Assembly: GCA_027579435.1 (NCBI GenBank)
Contig: JANBPK010001555.1
Span: 1 to 33,215 of the forward strand
Direction: 5' to 3'
Source of the DNA: Candolleomyces eurysporus
Taxonomy: Eukaryota; Basidiomycota; Agaricomycetes; Agaricales; Psathyrellaceae
Length of the DNA stretch: 33,215 bases
Under the pieces are notes generated by a model that worked only from the letters and a program-made list of their open reading frames with translations, was not told the origin of the DNA and made no database searches. Made by a program: the position numbers and the translations under genes. Below, in pieces: positions 23,581-32,606 of this stretch (position 1 is its first letter; every line of letters begins with the position of its first letter).

Positions 23581-24121
23581 CGAAAGTTGATGATCTGGTA
23601 GGATGGGGGTTGATCATACTGGAGGCTTAAAGTTGGGAAGAAGTAAGTGATGATGACTTCTTTGGGGGTCAACTGAGGTTTATTTTATACTCTCGAAATA
23701 GATCAGTCTCAAGCTGATTCGGATGGATCGGCTTTTCTGAGATTGGCGGGCGGTTTGAAGATACGAGATTGAGTACTTGTCGGACTCCGTAAGAGTATAT
23801 ACCATTGTGTACGACGACACCGGAGGAGGATCGGTTGGCTCCAATCGCAATCGCGAACCTTCAATGGTGTGACCATGCACACTTGGGAAATGATGTCAAG
23901 CCTCTGATGGCGGGGAGCGAGGGAGCTATTCCCGCTCGATAGGTGACGTAATGGAATCGGACCGGAGAGTATCTGTAGATCACCCATCACAATGTACTGT
24001 GATGTCACAAACCTAGTCGTCTTGCGTCACAAAGCGTGTGACGCTTCCCGTCTGGTTTGTTGTGTATATATAATCTTCGGTCGTTTTCCATTCGGCAAAT
24101 CCAGCTACCGGATGTGCCTTT
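23581..24121. promoter_or_regulatory. Divergent intergenic region, Helitron / RNR small subunit
   Basis: 541 bp between two outward-facing start codons. TATATATAA at 24066-24074 lies about 50 bp upstream of the reductase ATG and is a good TATA box. Repeated TGATGTCA/TGACGTA/GTGACGC-like words at about 23890-24055 (for example GTGATGTCAC at 23999-24008) resemble bZIP/CRE half-sites; their function is inferred only. Confidence 0.5.
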
Positions 24122-25450
24122 ATGAATCCCTCGAACGACCGCGTCATAGTGCTTCCTGTCTGTTATCCATTGGTAAGCCTTTTTATTCGTGTCAATTTGT
24201 TATGTAATACTTTGATTGAATCATTTTGGGATGATGTTGTTGATTGTTTGTGCGCTTCGCCTTCTTGTCATCCTCCCTCCGTTTCGATACGCTGACGATA
24301 TCATGGTTCATATTTATAGCTATGGAAGATATACAAGCAAATGGTGGAAGCTTTTTGGACCGTAGATGACATAGATCTAACCCAGGATTTGGATCATTGG
24401 AGAATCGGGCTCACAGAGGGAGAACGACACGTACTTTCAACCGTCCTTGCGTTTTTTTGCCATCGCTGATGGAGTTGTGTTCGAAACTCTTGCGCAGCGA
24501 TTCAAATCTGATGTGGCCATCCTTGAAGCCAAGTTCTTTCTCAGTTTTCGAGCTGCTATGTGAGTTTTTTTATTTTTCTCNTANTTTTTGGGGTGTTTGG
24601 GATTTTTTTTTTGAACTTGTTTGTATAGAGAAAACATTCACGCAGAGGCTTATGCTTCTATGTTGAATACCCTCATCCCGGACGACTTAATGCGGAATTC
24701 TTATTTATGCTCTGCTTCAGACGCACTTACTGTAGGGCTGAAGAGAGAGTGGGCAAGTCGTTGGATCGACGATGACAATCCGTTCGAGACTAGACTGGTT
24801 GCTTTAGCAGTGGTGAAGGATATATTTCATTCTTCGAAGTTCGCTCTTATCTATTGGTTTCAATCCCAAGGGATTATGCCAGGAGTGTCTTTCTCGAACG
24901 ACTTGGTTTTCAGGGATGAGGGTTTATACACCGATTTCGCTTGCGTGCTGTTATCTTATCTTCCTAGAAAGCCGGATAGTGCGATTGCTTGCGCCATGTT
25001 GCAGGAGGCGGTTGGTATTGAAACGCGGTTTGCAAGAGGTGAGATGTCAATGCCCTTTTTCGTGAGTCTGGTTTTTTACAACGACACGTTCTTACCATTT
25101 ATTCCTAGAAGCCTTGTCATTGAAAGTGTTGGGTATTGCACATACGGATATGGAATCATACATTAAATTTGTCGCGGATAGGCTCCTCCTTTGTATGGGA
25201 TATAATCCTCTTTTTCTCTGTGATAATCCGGTGAGTTCCATTACGTGTTCTTGGGAGCTTTCAGGCTTTTCATGTTCCCCGTAGTTGGCAAATTCTGACT
25301 ATAACGTGCACCCGTGTTGAATCCTTATTTCACAAATAGTTTTCATTTACGGCCATGATCACTATGGGTCGAAGTACCAATATTCTTCAGGCGAGTAGTG
25401 CCTGTTTTCGGCCTTTAGCCGCAGTGGATAGGATTGAAGGGCCTTCATAG
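24122..25450 (+). CDS. Divergent class I ribonucleotide reductase small subunit (R2), metal-ligand variant
   Basis: R2 proteins hold the di-iron centre and tyrosyl radical used to reduce ribonucleotides. Five exons: a mini-exon ending VIVLPVCYPL (24122-24172); LWKIYKQMVEAFWTVDDIDL and onward to ADGVVFETLAQRF; ENIHAEAYASML and FSNDLVFRDEGLYTDFA; EALSLKVLGIAHTDME with IKFVADRLLLCMGY; and a last exon (25340-25450) beginning FSFTAMITMGRSTN, which still aligns with the conserved R2 tail region before a novel end. Kept: ligand Asp in ADGVV, Glu and His in ENIH, radical Tyr in AEAY, and Glu in DEGLY. Changed: the ligand Glu of the usual VEGIF is Lys (VKDIF), and the ligand His of DEGLH is Tyr (DEGLY). 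The family's C-terminal acidic tail is absent. The T run at 24452-24458 is one base too long. AT-rich codons resemble the Helitron's, unlike the GC-rich housekeeping genes. Confidence 0.87.
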
Positions 25451-25705
25451 TTGTATGTATATGAAGAGTCATACTCTTGATTATATTTTTGTGGCAGAAT
25501 CAGCTTTCTACTTGTTTAAAATCATTTTTGTGATGATANTTTTTTTACTCTTATCCGCGAGATTTAGGGCGGGAAGCCTTGATCTGGCATCTGGAAGGCT
25601 GCCGCCTTGCCGCGTGGGGTTATCCGCTTAGCGTGCTCCTGAGCGCCACAAACACAGCCAAACACATCAGCCCTCGCGGGCGTTGCACCTCCCCATACGA
25701 CTCGT
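25451..25705. other. Junction between the RNR gene and an XPG fragment
   Basis: AT-rich until about 25555, then sharply GC-rich. The word TTATCCGC occurs at 25552-25559 and again at 25620-25627, and a small hairpin (AAGGC-TGCC-GCCTT) lies at about 25600-25613. The composition step may mark an element edge (minus-strand TCTCGCGGATAAG after A at about 25565), but no matching opposite end was found. Confidence 0.35.
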
Positions 25706-25861
25706 ATGAAGCAACTAGCAGAACTTCCCATCATTCCCTTTGTTGTTCTAGACGGGCCAGACCGTCCTGTCGAAAAACGGAAGACTCGTGTTGGTCAAAA
25801 AGAGCACTACCTTACAGATGACTTCCGTATGCTTGCAAATGCATTCGGGGTCCTTCTCTAG
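25706..25861 (+). pseudogene. XPG/FEN1-like nuclease fragment
   Basis: 52 codons reading LPIIPFVVLDGPDRPVEKRK, then HYLTDDFRMLANAFGVLL and a stop. The pattern (V-V-DGPDRP-x-KR, then a WLT/YLT-like helix and AFG) matches the N-to-I region of the XPG/GEN1-type nucleases found in mushrooms. The preceding frame is open back to about 25655 without a start. The catalytic I-domain (E-A-E-A/D residues) does not follow. Too short to be active; it is a broken piece or one exon of a decayed gene. Confidence 0.6.
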
Positions 25862-26198
25862 CCTAGATAGTTACGAGTTTACTCATATTGCTTTAGATGC
25901 TAAGAAGACACAGATTCTTTCTGTAGAGCCTACCCAGACCATGAGCGAGGGGACAAACCCATCTACGACGCTATCATTGCCGTGCACCAGAGAAGTGGAA
26001 AAGCAGGGGTTTGAGCAAAGAGATCAACGCGAGGTGTTGGAGAAAGCGGTAGCGATTGGGTTTTGTAACTTAGAGACCATGTTTATTTAGTTAATAAATC
26101 ATTGCTTTTTTGTTGTCAATCTATATTACAACGAGAATATGCTACAAGGATATCGGCAAGGATATCAGAGAACAGAAATATCCTAATATATAAGGAAA
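25862..26198. other. No recognisable gene
   Basis: A plus-strand frame to 26090 (ending EKAVAIGFCNLETMFI) is open and hydrophilic but resembles nothing I know. It may be decayed continuation of the XPG gene or unrelated. Left as unassigned. Confidence 0.4.
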
Positions 26199-26930
26199 GG
26201 GCGTTGAACCCAACAACGGCATCGTCAAATGCCTTGCCGAGTCGCAAACCCACCGCCACCTTGTCCAGTTTAATTTGTAAGAGGGTGTCGAGCTCAGAAA
26301 TGGCATCGTCAGACGCCTCACCAATTTGCAGAACCACTGACAGCATGCATAACCTAAATTGCAGGTGGGTGTCGAGCTCAGCAACCGCATCGTTGAATGC
26401 GTCTCCAAGCTGCGAGTCCCCGACCACCGGCATGGCCAGAATAACTTGCAGGAGGGTGTCGAGCTCAACAACAGCATCATCGAATGCCTTGCAAAGCTGT
26501 GAACCCGCGACCACCAGCATGGGCAGACCAGCCGGCATGAGGGTGTCGAGCTCAGCGATGGCATCATCAAAAGCCTCTCCAAGCTGTAAACCCACCACCA
26601 GCATGAGCAAGACAGCCTGCATGAGGGCGTTGAGCTCCGCGATGGCATCGTTGAATGCCTTGCCAAATTGTGTGCCTATCACGAGCACAGACAGTCTAGC
26701 TTGCTTCAGGGTTACGTCGAATGCCATACCAAGCTATAAGCACACCCAACACACGCACTATCTTGCATAAGGGTTACGTCAAGCTCGGCGATGGCATGGT
26801 CGAATGCTATACCAAGCTGTAAGCACACCCAACACACGCACAGCAGCCTTGTAGATTGAATGAGGGTGTCGAGCTCAGCGACAGCATTGCTGGATGCTTG
26901 CTTGAGGGGGTTGTTGAACTGCAATCAAAC
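26199..26930 (-). repeat. Tandem array of about nine 86-bp units encoding a 14-3-3-like helix motif
   Basis: On the plus strand the word GGGTGTCGAGCTCAGC or a variant recurs at about 26204, 26287, 26369, 26455, 26541, 26621, 26707, 26769 and 26861, giving a period near 86 bp. On the minus strand most units read in one frame as AFDDAIAELDTL plus a hydrophobic tail such as MQAVLLMLVVG; variants are FNDAIAELNAL, FDDAVVELDTL, FNDAVAELDTH and SDDAISELDTL. Amino acids are better kept than third positions. 86 is not a multiple of three, so the length must vary for the frame to persist; the observed spacings (80-92) agree. Confidence 0.85.
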
Positions 26931-27054
26931 CTGTTGGAAACTGTCGACAGAAGCGTTGACCGCCAGTGCAGTCTTGAATGCAGCTGAAAGCCTGTCAACG
27001 CCGTCAGCCAAATTGTGTAGGTCGACCCATTTAACGCAGAAAACGGGTAAATAA

Positions 27055-27109
27055 GAGAACCTCTGCACCCCGGCTCCGGGGTCGAAGCCCGGAGGTGCAA
27101 AGAGTTCTC
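27055..27109. repeat. Imperfect inverted repeat, arms about 25 bp
   Basis: GAGAAC at 27055-27060 pairs with GTTCTC at 27104-27109, and inside these CTCTGCACC pairs with GGTGCAAAGAG and CCGG with CCGG, leaving a small loop. It overlaps apparent codons of the repeat-protein remnant, so it may be chance. It resembles neither a tRNA nor a clear terminator. Confidence 0.45.
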
Positions 27110-27119
27110 GAACAGTGTC

Positions 27120-27763
27120 AAAGGATAGTGGAAATTGGAAATTAAGAAATCTCACCGAAGAAACAATGGTGAGGGCATTTGAAAGCCAGGCGGGAGGCTT
27201 CAAATGCTCGCAGCTGCACGAAGGCGACGGATGGGGACCCCTGGTACGGGCTGATGAACCCTCTTGCCATTGAACAGCATGGAGACCCTGTGAAGGAATG
27301 TGAGATGAGAAAGGGCATGATGGGAGCAAAGAAAAAAGAGAGGTCACTGCTCTTAACGACAGTGAGCATGCCCAAAGTCTCCACTGAATTGCGCAGCCAA
27401 ATTTAGAGGGGTAATTCAAAAATCGCCTCCACAGAACGCTAACTCCAATGACTCCAAGCTGCTGTGGTGGTCGTGTACACATGAAATACAAGGGCAACTG
27501 CGGGTGAGAGTCATTTAGAGGCCTGAAAACAGGCAATGAGTTCTTGAATTTCCGTGGCAAGAACAGGTTTAGCATGCAAAACATCTCTGAAAATCGGACT
27601 GAGAAAGGGTGTATTAACAGTCGGTACTCAATAAATCGTTGAATGAATACATCTGGTACGACAATTGGGAACGGTGAACTTGGAATGAGCTGCAGTGACT
27701 CTTGACTTCAGCAAATGTGGCGATTTATGGATGCAGAAGAAGCAATGAGGATCCTGGTATATA
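27120..27763. other. No recognisable gene
   Basis: Long minus-strand frames here are open but show no domain pattern; they are likely chance or decayed coding sequence upstream of the 14-3-3-like repeat remnant. Confidence 0.45.
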
Positions 27764-28066
27764 ATGTGCCGCCGAGCAACTCAGAACGAGCAACAGCTCG
27801 AGCACTTTCTACCCATTTTAACCACCGAAAATATGCTCTGCAAACGCGTCATGAGCAACCAGAACCAAGTCTGCTCGGGTGATAACGACGACCGCTGCGG
27901 CCAGCATTTTGTCAGCAAATTGACCCCTGGGCTTTGTCCGAAATGTGCAAAGCTATCTTCTTTAACACCAGGCCATCTCATTTCCATTTACCATGTACAT
28001 TGTAGCTCTGGTACAAAAGGTTTAGCTGGCAGCAGCTGCTCTTGCCTGCGGGAAGCGGATCGGTGA
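27764..28066 (+). pseudogene. Zinc-ribbon N-terminal fragment resembling mushroom alpha-kinase-type proteins
   Basis: A 100-codon frame (start MCRRATQNEQ) with a cysteine pattern C-S-G-D-N-D-D-R-C-G and then KLTPGLCPKCAKLSSLTPGH. A similar zinc-binding N-terminus precedes the atypical (alpha) kinase domain in many Agaricomycete proteins, from family knowledge. No kinase domain follows; from about 28080 the DNA becomes CpG-poor and noncoding. It could be a solo zinc-ribbon gene, but truncation is more likely. It remains CpG-rich, unlike what follows, so it lies outside the CpG-depleted block. Confidence 0.45.
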
Positions 28067-28199
28067 TCGAGCTTGCGCGGTAACATTTTTGTGCAGTTCC
28101 CACCAACCATACAAGCTGTTTGCAAGAAATTCCACAGCTTCTGATTGTTCAGACTCAGCTGGACGGCGGCAGGATTAATGGCCTATCGGATGCTGGGTA

Positions 28200-31100
28200 T
28201 TGTGTAGAGTAAATTACTTATGAAGCCTTGGCTTGAACTCTTGCAGCTCACTTGCTTGCTGAGAGTCAAACATTCATCCCCACCTTGATGAAAAGCTTGA
28301 GAGATCTCATACATTCCACCAAGTGAAATTACTTTGTACCCCTGCTTTAATTGATTATAACTGAGCACTGAGCCCCAGTGAGAGCCCCTCCTCAGCCCAG
28401 CACTGGCAGTCAAGGCTCAGAGTGGAGTTTTCTCTCATTGAAAATCCTGAGTCTGACCATGCTAAGCCACACTGAGCTACCCAGGTGGAACAATATTCCT
28501 CATCTCATTGTGGACCATACAGGGCTTTCTTGGCCTTTGAGAAGACCTAGACTGGCCAATTTAATAGCTCAAATTTTGCTCTGGTTCTTTCCCGGCAGTC
28601 TTTATATATAGAATGTTGATCAATTAATGGTTTCTAATACATACATCAAGGTTTTACACAGGGTGCACATACAAGGCCATGAATACACTCCTTTTCATTG
28701 TTGTTTTTCTCAATTCTTAAATTGTGTAGAACTGCAAAGGGGCTAAGTTAGTAGACTGGATGCACAGCTGGAAACACAGTTTTAGGACTCACTGGATAGG
28801 TTATGGAGAAGGGTTTACAGCACAGGGTTGACAAAGGGACAGCACAGATGGCATTGTGCAATGAGGGACTTAGCATTCACCTGTTGTGAAAATGAAGCCC
28901 ACCATTGTTTGAATTGTGGAAGCTGCAGTCCAGCAGCCTTCCAGAGCCACTCTCTCAAAAGCTAGAAGATGCACTGAGGCTGGGCATGGGGGGATACAGA
29001 AGCAAGGTCGTAGGAGAAAACAAGACATAGATGGCAGGAGAGTACAAAAAGGCAAACCCTTTATGTAGACTTCTCAATCTCCAGGTGACCACATCATGCT
29101 ACCAACACTCCAATGATTGAGAGAAGTGATATCATGGCCACTGGTAATAACTGAAATAATACCATCTACTTGGTAATATTGTGAATTTGAAGACAATAAG
29201 GCACTGCAAAACACAGTATTTTACATTAAACAAGGGAAGGTAATAGTTGGAATATAGAATGCCATGACAAACCACAATAGCCCAAAGTCTCATCCCAGGC
29301 CCACCATGTCTGATGGAGACTCATAAATGTCTGCATTACACACATAAATTTGATCTTTTGAGCATATGCTGAACCTTGACTGACAGTTGATACTGAAGAC
29401 ATTTAATTGTATTTTATTGTACACAGGGTCATTTGCACATCACTCAACTATGTGGAGGATGACTCCATGTTAAATAACTATGCGGTCAGACAGGGTTGTT
29501 AGGCGATCTCGATTTCCACCATCTCTCCAAAATTTGCGCACTGCATTGGCACCTTTGGCTGTGATTTGAATTGATGTCCCAAATCTTGCCGTGTTCTGAG
29601 GAGTTTCACTTCTCATTGTAGAATGCATATCAATCTTTCCCCTCCAATAGATCTCCACCAGTCCAGATGTCCTGGTTATTATGAGGATGATTAGAGAAAC
29701 TTTATTCACTGAAAGACTATGAGAAGGCTTACATTGGAAAATCCACCATAACACCATACTCGCCCAGCAAAAACTGACCACCTTTGACATTGCCATGGTC
29801 AACCTCTGTATCAAAAATCCACTTTCCCTCAACCTCTTTTGCTGCCCACCAGAGTCCATAAGCAATCTCAATTTCATCCCTGTCATTGTGGAGGTAATTG
29901 CAAAAATCATTGTTGGTGATGACAAGTGCATTGGCAAAAGGGCATGTGACAGTCCCTCCCTCAAACTCAAGATCTGACCATTCTATCACATGGTGACTGG
30001 TATGGAGGACAGTGCATGAGATTATTGATGAATGGGAAATGAGAGAGAGCCTCCTACCGAATAGCCTCATTTGACATCCGTTCATAACCACCAGGGTTTA
30101 GTGTGCAAAGCCCCACACGAAAGAGCCAAGCAACGTCTTCTAGCTTGGGTAAAAGTTCTTTCAATCTAATCAGGTGTAAATTAGCATAATCCAGAATATC
30201 TGAATTGTAACTCCACTTTTCCTGGGCTGCAATGTCCCGTTTTGGAGCATATGATACAAGTGTCTTGCCCCTCTCTTGGGATCCATGCCACCCACAGGCA
30301 TACATGTTGCCAAATGACTGAAAGGTGGCATTGCCTAGCCTTTTACCATGTGTTCCACCATGCTGGCTCTGGAGAAGAGTTAGAAATGCACATTAGTTAG
30401 ATTAGACAGAGAAACATGGATGCAGACTTACAGCATTCACCCTGATGATAGGTGCACATTTAGTGTATTCCATGACTGTCAACAATGGAGCTTGCACATG
30501 AGAGAGACTCTCAAATTCTGACCATGGTCTATCATTTGGTTAGAATATGGTCCAAACCATGGCATTGAATTATTACGTACCGAATTCGGACCATGAATAC
30601 AATTTCCTGACCATCATGTCCAATATGCAGCCCTGGCTTTGATATCCGATTGATCCTGCTCTTGAGGGGATCACCAAAGTCCTCCCATTTCAGAGGATGC
30701 ATATGGGTTTTCTCCAAGGTCAAGAACTCATTGAGAAGTACTGGATCCTTCTTCACTTGATGTATCATGACATTTTCTGAACCAGTGAACATCTTGAGCT
30801 GTGTTGAGGTGGTCCAATCAGTCAGTGTTAGAATGGGAGAGTCATTGTGTCATACAATATCTTCCTGGGCTTGCTTAATCTCTGCCCTCAACTTCTTCTC
30901 ATCTTCCTCCATTTTAGCCCTCTTCATCTCTTCTTCCTCCATCTCTTGTGCTTGCTTTGCCTCCTCCTCTTTCCTCTGGTGCTGCTTAATATTTTTCCTA
31001 TGTTTGTTCCTGCGCTTAGTCTGATACAGCTTTAGAAACATCAAGGGGGATCACCTGCAAACACATACCTTCTTTGTCCCTGACCCAGGCTCCCCTGGTT

Positions 31101-31250
31101 CATCTCTGAGTCTTTTCACCGTGTGGTGACCCTGTTCTCCTGCCACCTGAAAACTGGGCAAGGGCATAGGATCCTTGGATGGGGTGGCCATACTGGATTG
31201 AGGAGTGCACTCATAACCACTCCCACCATCTTCAGACAAGTGGGGTTCAG
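28200..31250. other. CpG-depleted block
   Basis: CpG is nearly absent while TG and CA are frequent: I count a single CpG in 28621-29460 (840 bp) and a few per 300 bp across the Tet-like gene, against eight in 33001-33060. This is the footprint of long-standing cytosine methylation and deamination. 28200-29469 holds no gene I can support. Confidence 0.8.
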
Positions 31251-31260
31251 TATCAGACAT
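29470..31260 (-). CDS. Tet/JBP-like 2OG-Fe(II) dioxygenase
   Basis: About 480 residues in eight exons, all joining in frame. The start ATG at 31258-31260 (MSDTEPHLSEDGGSGYE) gives an acidic tail. A short intron leads to a charged coiled coil (RRNKHRKNIKQHQRKEEEAK, EMEEEEMKRAKMEEDEKKLR), suiting a nuclear protein. The middle reads PLKWEDFGDPLKSRI, YACGWHGSQERGKT and VGLCTLNPGGYERMSNEAIR. The catalytic double-stranded beta-helix follows: iron ligands H and D in NYLHNDRDE (about 29905), YGLWWAAKEV, GGQFLLGEYGVMVDF, distal ligand H in GKIDMHSTMRS (about 29625), and 2OG-binding Arg in ARFGTSIQIT. Stop TAA at 29470-29472. Family members oxidise 5-methylcytosine or thymine in DNA; this one's substrate is inferred. 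An upstream in-frame ATG (31314) would add a hydrophobic leader, which I reject for a nuclear enzyme. The first intron is only 39 nt. Confidence 0.82.
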
Positions 31261-31669
31261 GCTGAAATTGAAGGAATTCAAGAGAAGGAAGAAGAACAAC
31301 GAAGAACGATGCATAGCCTTTTATCATTGTCATTAGATCACATCACATGAGCAATCCTAATTGGGCTGTGATGGACCATTATTCAACCGAAGATCATCAT
31401 GACGGATGAAACTATGATTAGGGCAGGTAGCATAAAATCTATGGAAGCTGAAAAATGAACTTTGGACAGAAGGAAAGAGTGGCATGCAAAGAGGAAAGAG
31501 GAAAGGAACAGGACTTGCAAAACTTAGAAGACTCGATGTGACAATAAAAAAAAACCTTAAAGNNAATTCATTCTTCAGTCCAACAGCCTTGATCCAAATC
31601 TACCCAGGTCAACGAAAAAGCAAGAGCATGAAGTAAGAAAATGTCGAGGCAGCTATAAGAGTAAGAATT
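31261..31669. other. 5' flank of the Tet-like gene, no gene seen
   Basis: CpG frequency recovers gradually across this stretch. Two Ns at about 31563 follow an A-rich tract. No coding signature. Confidence 0.5.
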
Positions 31670-32003
31670 AACTGACCTTTCCTCCCTTGAAATCCTTGAA
31701 ACCTTCTTTGGTCCGAATCACTCGATGGAAATACGAAGGTGGGAACGCCAACGCAGGAGTATACTTGGGCGGGTCTCCAATAGGAGGGTTCCACGTCTAA
31801 TCCAGGTCCTATAATCCAATCAGCATGCGTCAAGTAGAGAGGAGGGGCAATTCCAACACTTACAACAATCTCTCCATGTTCCCTTCGTCACCGACTGCAA
31901 TGTCCCAAAATACAGCTGACTACCCAGGACCAGCATACGGTACGTTTGCAGGACCATGCGAATGCGAATGCGAAAAGTCTGACACGGTATGCGAATGTGC
32001 ATG
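31670..32003 (-). CDS. Possible small gene with His-rich N-terminus (unresolved)
   Basis: An ATG at about 32003 reads MSHAHSHTVSDFSHSHSHGP then ANVPYAGPG and a stop unless spliced. A second open stretch (about 31790-31675) reads WNPPIGDPPKYTPALAFPP then SYFHRVIRTKEGFKDFKGGK, ending at a GTCAG donor-like site, and looks coding. I could not find a splice pair that joins them in frame. The family is not recognised. It may be two exons of one gene with a missed intron, or parts of different genes. Confidence 0.35.
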
Positions 32004-32606
32004 ACTCATAGCTCGCAAACCAGGCCTGGAAATCATCCCTCCGTAATACCCATTCGTACTGCCGATACCACCATTCGTCAACCCTTTCCGAACCGAAGCA
32101 GATAGGGGAGTCGACCAGACCTTCCTCCACTAGACGACGAGTTCACGAGGCTCGCTTCCTTCTTCACCTGATCGTGGAGGCGAAGCAGGACGTGCGTGTA
32201 AGCCTGAGCAGACGCTGTAAGGCAACTGAAGGTATGTTCCAATGGAGGGATCACGTATATCGGGGTGCACTATCAATGAATGCATGTACATCTTCGCTAC
32301 TCTTGAGTATTCGTGTGAAGAGCTCGGGACACCTCTCATGTAATCCACATGGTCCTGTAAAAGAGACAAGGAATTATGTTAATTATCTGAAAAGAGTGCA
32401 AACAACAGCAAGACAACATACCTGGAATGATATACCCAGCGGTTCCTTCTCCTCACTCCACGCCCACCTTGAGCACCCAAAAGTTCTCAGATACCTCATT
32501 AAGACCTCCTCCCTTTGTTCTTTTCTCTGCGCCAACACAATCCTAACCTCCCTCGTTACACTAGAGAGGGTGCACCAATCCCAAATAGAGAGGCACGACA
32601 GCAAAT
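32004..32606. other. Unresolved 3' region of the NACHT gene
   Basis: Minus-strand frames (for example VTREVRIVLAQRKEQREEVL at about 32560-32500, and SRVAKMYMHSLIVHPDIRDP at about 32300) may be terminal exons. Splice choices are ambiguous and no domain is recognised. Confidence 0.35.

Larger units (their letters stand above)
26116..27115 (-). pseudogene. Decayed gene for a helical-repeat protein with 14-3-3-like units
   Basis: Reading leftwards, an upstream segment (about 27115-26935) gives LFAPPGFDPGAGVQRFSYLP and then DLHNLADGVDRLSAAFKTAL, which looks like genuine coding sequence. A TGA interrupts just before FNNPLKQASSNAVAELDTL, the first repeat unit; units then follow in shifting frames to about 26116. 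No start codon or splice signal can be fixed. The repeat core AFDDAIAELDTL is identical to the well-known 14-3-3 helix motif, but the rest of 14-3-3 is absent. Function unknown; decay is inferred from the stop and the frame changes. Confidence 0.5.

Noticed and set aside
26199..26930. CRISPR-like array
   Set aside because: Units are contiguous, diverged and coding-like, with no constant repeat and unique spacer; the host is a eukaryote.
27055..27109. tRNA-like hairpin with a GGTCGAAGCC loop
   Set aside because: No acceptor, D-arm and anticodon arm in cloverleaf order; it is a single long imperfect hairpin.
26925..27584. 219-codon minus-strand frame as a full gene
   Set aside because: Only its last third looks coding; the rest has no pattern and no plausible start.
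31261..31314. Signal peptide (MHRSSLFFFLLL) on the Tet-like protein
   Set aside because: A secreted Tet-like dioxygenase is implausible; the acidic MSDTEP start fits a nuclear protein and a hydrophobic run can arise in a 5' leader.
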